A stretch of 9,102 nucleotides of DNA, from NCBI GenBank assembly GCA_937890045.1, contig CALBXV010000057.1:1-9102 (forward strand), in the 5' to 3' direction. Positions 7,901-9,102 of the stretch are shown here, in pieces; the stretch's first letter is position 1; every line of letters begins with the position of its first letter. Source of the stretch: an uncultured archaeon (GTDB taxonomy: Archaea > Thermoproteota > Nitrososphaeria > Nitrososphaerales > CALBXV01). The position numbers and the translations under genes were made by a program. Below the pieces are notes generated by a model. The model saw nothing but the letters and a program-made list of their open reading frames with translations, was not told the DNA's origin and searched no databases.

Positions 7901-9102
7901 TATGAGGATGATTGGTGATATTGTTCGCCGAGTTGAAAGGTTGGAATATTATACCACACTTACATTACTTGAAGATAGTGCAAAAAATATGATTGTACAA
8001 GATTCAGCTGGATTAGATAGGTTTAAGAATGGTATTCTTGTAGACCAGTTTACTGGTCACAATATCGGTGACGTAAGAAATATGGATTATAGGATTGCTG
8101 TTGACTCTGAAAAGCAAGAATTAGTAGCACCATTTTTAACAAGGAATTATGCATTATCATATGCAAATACAGAAAGTACAGGTATACAATTAACTGGCGA
8201 TATTCTTACACTTCCATATTCCACTGAAACCTTTATTACACAACCACTTTGTTCTACGTATGTTAATGTAAATCCGTTTGATGTTATCAAATGGTTTGGT
8301 GTAATGAAATTGGATCCACCCTCAGACGAATGGATAGATATAACCCGGCAGCCAGATGTATTAGTCAATTTTGCTGGTAATAATGATGCGTGGGAATTCC
8401 TTGGTCAGACAGTTAATAGCCTAATGGCATCAGGATATGGAGCAAATTGGAATGAATGGGAAACCATAAACGTCGGGACAAGGGTCAAAAGTTCTAGTGT
8501 TATAATGAAGAATAGGTGGATAAGTACAGCAGTCATGGGTAATATGTTTAGAGGATATTGGGTTGCATCACCTCAAGGGATATCTACATCTTATGAAAAT
8601 TATTTAGAACAAGAACGTCAAGGAGAAGGATTTTCTTTTACACCTGAAACAATTACGAGATCTTTAGGTGATAGAGTTGTTGATGTTGGTATCGTTCCAT
8701 TCATTAGGGCTAGAGATGTTACTATTACAACTCATGGCATGAGACCAAATACAAGGGTTTATGCCTTCTTTGATAAAGTTGATATTAATGCATATTGTAC
8801 ACCAGCTGGTGGTGCTCTAGGTGGTGAACTTAGAACAAATTCAGTCGGCAGTATCACTCTAACATTTGCTATACCCGCAACAGACATATTAAATTTTAGA
8901 ACTGGTGAACGGCTCTTTAGACTTATTGATAGTTCTTCCAATGACATTGGAGTTTGTACTACAATGGCTGAACAAACATATGCTGCTCAAGGACTCATAA
9001 AAACTGTTGAAAATACGAGTATGTCAGTGAGGACCTGGGGTGGTGTAAAGACTGAAATGTTTGATGAAAGGCGGACTACAGAAGGACAGGAAACGACCTC
9101 AA
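4974..9102 (+). CDS. Large DUF4815-type virion structural protein (3' end missing)
   Basis: One uninterrupted frame of 1376 codons, still open at the window edge. Residues 11-68 hold DPYYDDFDEDKNFHRVLFRP and V-Q-A-R-E-L-T-Q-L-Q-T-I-L. Residues about 170-235 hold the DUF4815 signature Y-F-I-D-G-F-F-V ... K-V-G-W-T-V-T-E-E-T ... A-P-G-S-D-R-F. Next come M-A-R-R-T-Y-D-E-S-G-S-Y-T-V, E-L-R-D-C-L-D-F-R-P-R (about 874), R-V-E-R-L-E-Y-Y-T-T-L (about 985), FKNGILVDQFTGHNIGD, then MRPNTRVYAFFDKVDINAYC and N-F-R-T-G-E-R-L-F-R-L near the visible end. These motifs are typical, from memory, of the longest structural proteins of marine T4-like phages. Five T-S-[GN]-A cores lie at 5280, 6198, 6309, 7215 and 7323. 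By position (after gene 8) it may replace T4 gp9/gp10 as a peripheral baseplate or fibre-binding protein, but this is inference. Where family members seem to have a Gly-x-Ala-Tyr-Val motif, this copy has C-K-C-F-I-Y-G (near base 5917). Confidence 0.88.
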   Translation, partial: MADLDTDFNVDPYYDDFDEDKNFHRVLFRPGKAVQARELTQLQTILQEQFNRFGRHVFENGSPLIDGGVSLDNKVNYIKLQPTLGANTIVPSTLEGKKIFGATSGANGVCILSTAASDSDPPTLYVRLLSDTNFSANEYIREFGTLTNLANTATTTPTGNSFVVGVEAGVYFIDGFFVRNTKQQVVVGKYTDRPTKKVGWTVTEETINSGDDSTILDPAQGAYNYAAPGSDRFKITLTLASKDIGDADTKFISLMTVKDGYVHDIVKHTEYSELGKTMARRTYDESGSYTVTHPVVHFKDHIGGNTELLSMAVEPCKCFIYGTEIESYATTYMDVLKARTTQAYNNIDTFAQYGNYCLLTGVEGPFDITAMEEVDLHNAPAHRRITFSSSTSSPQAGNFTLSEVVTGNTSGANAQVMYWSSSDNVLSVNAQSVTAFANGETITGLTSGANGTVIFDQAPIDSSSSSNYANTKIGTARIRQLTYESGSAAGPYIYRGYLFNASYTGGNEFAAVNGLFVGPYNNTLAGKADIETVTGQNSDNNSLLFDSNYNKLVYPLPYGTIKTIRDASGNVDTNYRFRRVFKDVAFTSGTATITTAAASEAFYGSGALSNSNKATYYHVIAEEEAGSINKGDVLYMDTGGRAITVSPSTQATFNLSNASLSLECTIIATIEDNVAQEKSKTLNINQVHVITNPNTSATATETIPASDIYKLKGIYTGANTTFTPVPPVLTLGTVTGTFGQGEIITGSTSNANGDVILWTSGNSTLEYVANYGTFANSEVVLGATSGANGTITSLDVGNTNVNNNYTWSSGQNDSFYDHGSITLKYGSAPPTGQIKVVYDNFSHTGTGYCSVDSYSIPYGDIPSYVSPTTSQEVELRDCLDFRPRRADGNTTFENIQIPDDSTNVQTDFDAYLPRSDLLSLDTSAVLGLTRGIPSPSPKTPNVSEERLMVLYHIAVPAYTFNAKDIKVRFVGNPRYTMRMIGDIVRRVERLEYYTTLTLLEDSAKNMIVQDSAGLDRFKNGILVDQFTGHNIGDVRNMDYRIAVDSEKQELVAPFLTRNYALSYANTESTGIQLTGDILTLPYSTETFITQPLCSTYVNVNPFDVIKWFGVMKLDPPSDEWIDITRQPDVLVNFAGNNDAWEFLGQTVNSLMASGYGANWNEWETINVGTRVKSSSVIMKNRWISTAVMGNMFRGYWVASPQGISTSYENYLEQERQGEGFSFTPETITRSLGDRVVDVGIVPFIRARDVTITTHGMRPNTRVYAFFDKVDINAYCTPAGGALGGELRTNSVGSITLTFAIPATDILNFRTGERLFRLIDSSSNDIGVCTTMAEQTYAAQGLIKTVENTSMSVRTWGGVKTEMFDERRTTEGQETTS
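5253..5406 (+). repeat. T-S-G-A / E beta module 1 of the DUF4815 protein
   Basis: The stretch reads K-I-F-G-A-T-S-G-A-N-G-V-C-I-L, then L-Y-V, then F-S-A-N-E-Y-I. It is a single copy near the N-terminus, in the conserved order T-S-G-A, then L-x-V, then F-x-x-x-E. Confidence 0.55.
6168..6338 (+). repeat. T-S-G-A / G-E beta module pair 2 of the DUF4815 protein
   Basis: Two cores, E-V-V-T-G-N-T-S-G-A-N-A-Q-V and G-E-T-I-T-G-L-T-S-G-A-N-G-T-V, lie 111 bases (37 codons) apart (T-S-G-A starts at 6198 and 6309). An L-S-V strand sits between them. Confidence 0.75.
7173..7355 (+). repeat. T-S / G-E beta module pair 3 of the DUF4815 protein
   Basis: Two cores, G-E-I-I-T-G-S-T-S-N-A-N-G-D-V and S-E-V-V-L-G-A-T-S-G-A-N-G-T-I, lie 108 bases (36 codons) apart (starts at 7215 and 7323). 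The pair matches pair 2 in layout, so a two-core unit seems to have been duplicated or acquired twice. Confidence 0.75.

Overview
The window is a compact block of virion structural genes from a tailed phage with a T4-like contractile tail. It most resembles the marine T4-like myoviruses (the cyanophage and pelagiphage type). This rests on gene order (gp6 - a gp7-position protein - gp8 - a giant DUF4815 protein), on strong sequence signatures of T4 baseplate wedge proteins gp6 and gp8, and on an exact T4-type late promoter element, TATAAATA, between genes. The DNA is moderately AT-rich. All genes lie on the plus strand with gaps of 10, 54 and 16 bases. The host cannot be read from this window.

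Layout. Positions 1-1245 are the 3' part of the gp6-like baseplate wedge gene, whose start lies upstream. Positions 1256-3385 are a 709-residue structural protein in the position of T4 gene 7. Its N-terminal part is of a type I recall from marine myoviruses, and its C-terminal half is built from two families of tandem repeats (periods 21 and 46 codons). Positions 3386-3439 are the only real intergenic gap and hold the late promoter and a ribosome binding site. Positions 3440-4957 are the gp8-like wedge protein, about 1.5 times the length of T4 gp8 because of two inserted segments. From 4974 to the end of the window runs one uninterrupted reading frame of at least 1376 codons, a DUF4815-type structural protein that is still open at the edge.

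How they work together. In T4, gp6, gp7, gp8, gp10, gp25 and gp53 build the six wedges that assemble around the central hub into the baseplate. The genes here are predicted to supply the same wedge, made late in infection, with the large last protein probably a peripheral baseplate or fibre-attachment component. The most notable feature is repetition. A beta-rich module with the pattern T-S-G-A ... G-E-x-[IV]-x-G recurs in three consecutive genes, and the gp7-position protein also carries tandem arrays in perfect codon register. No RNA genes, mobile elements, CRISPR arrays or minus-strand genes are supported. I see no non-structural system in the window.
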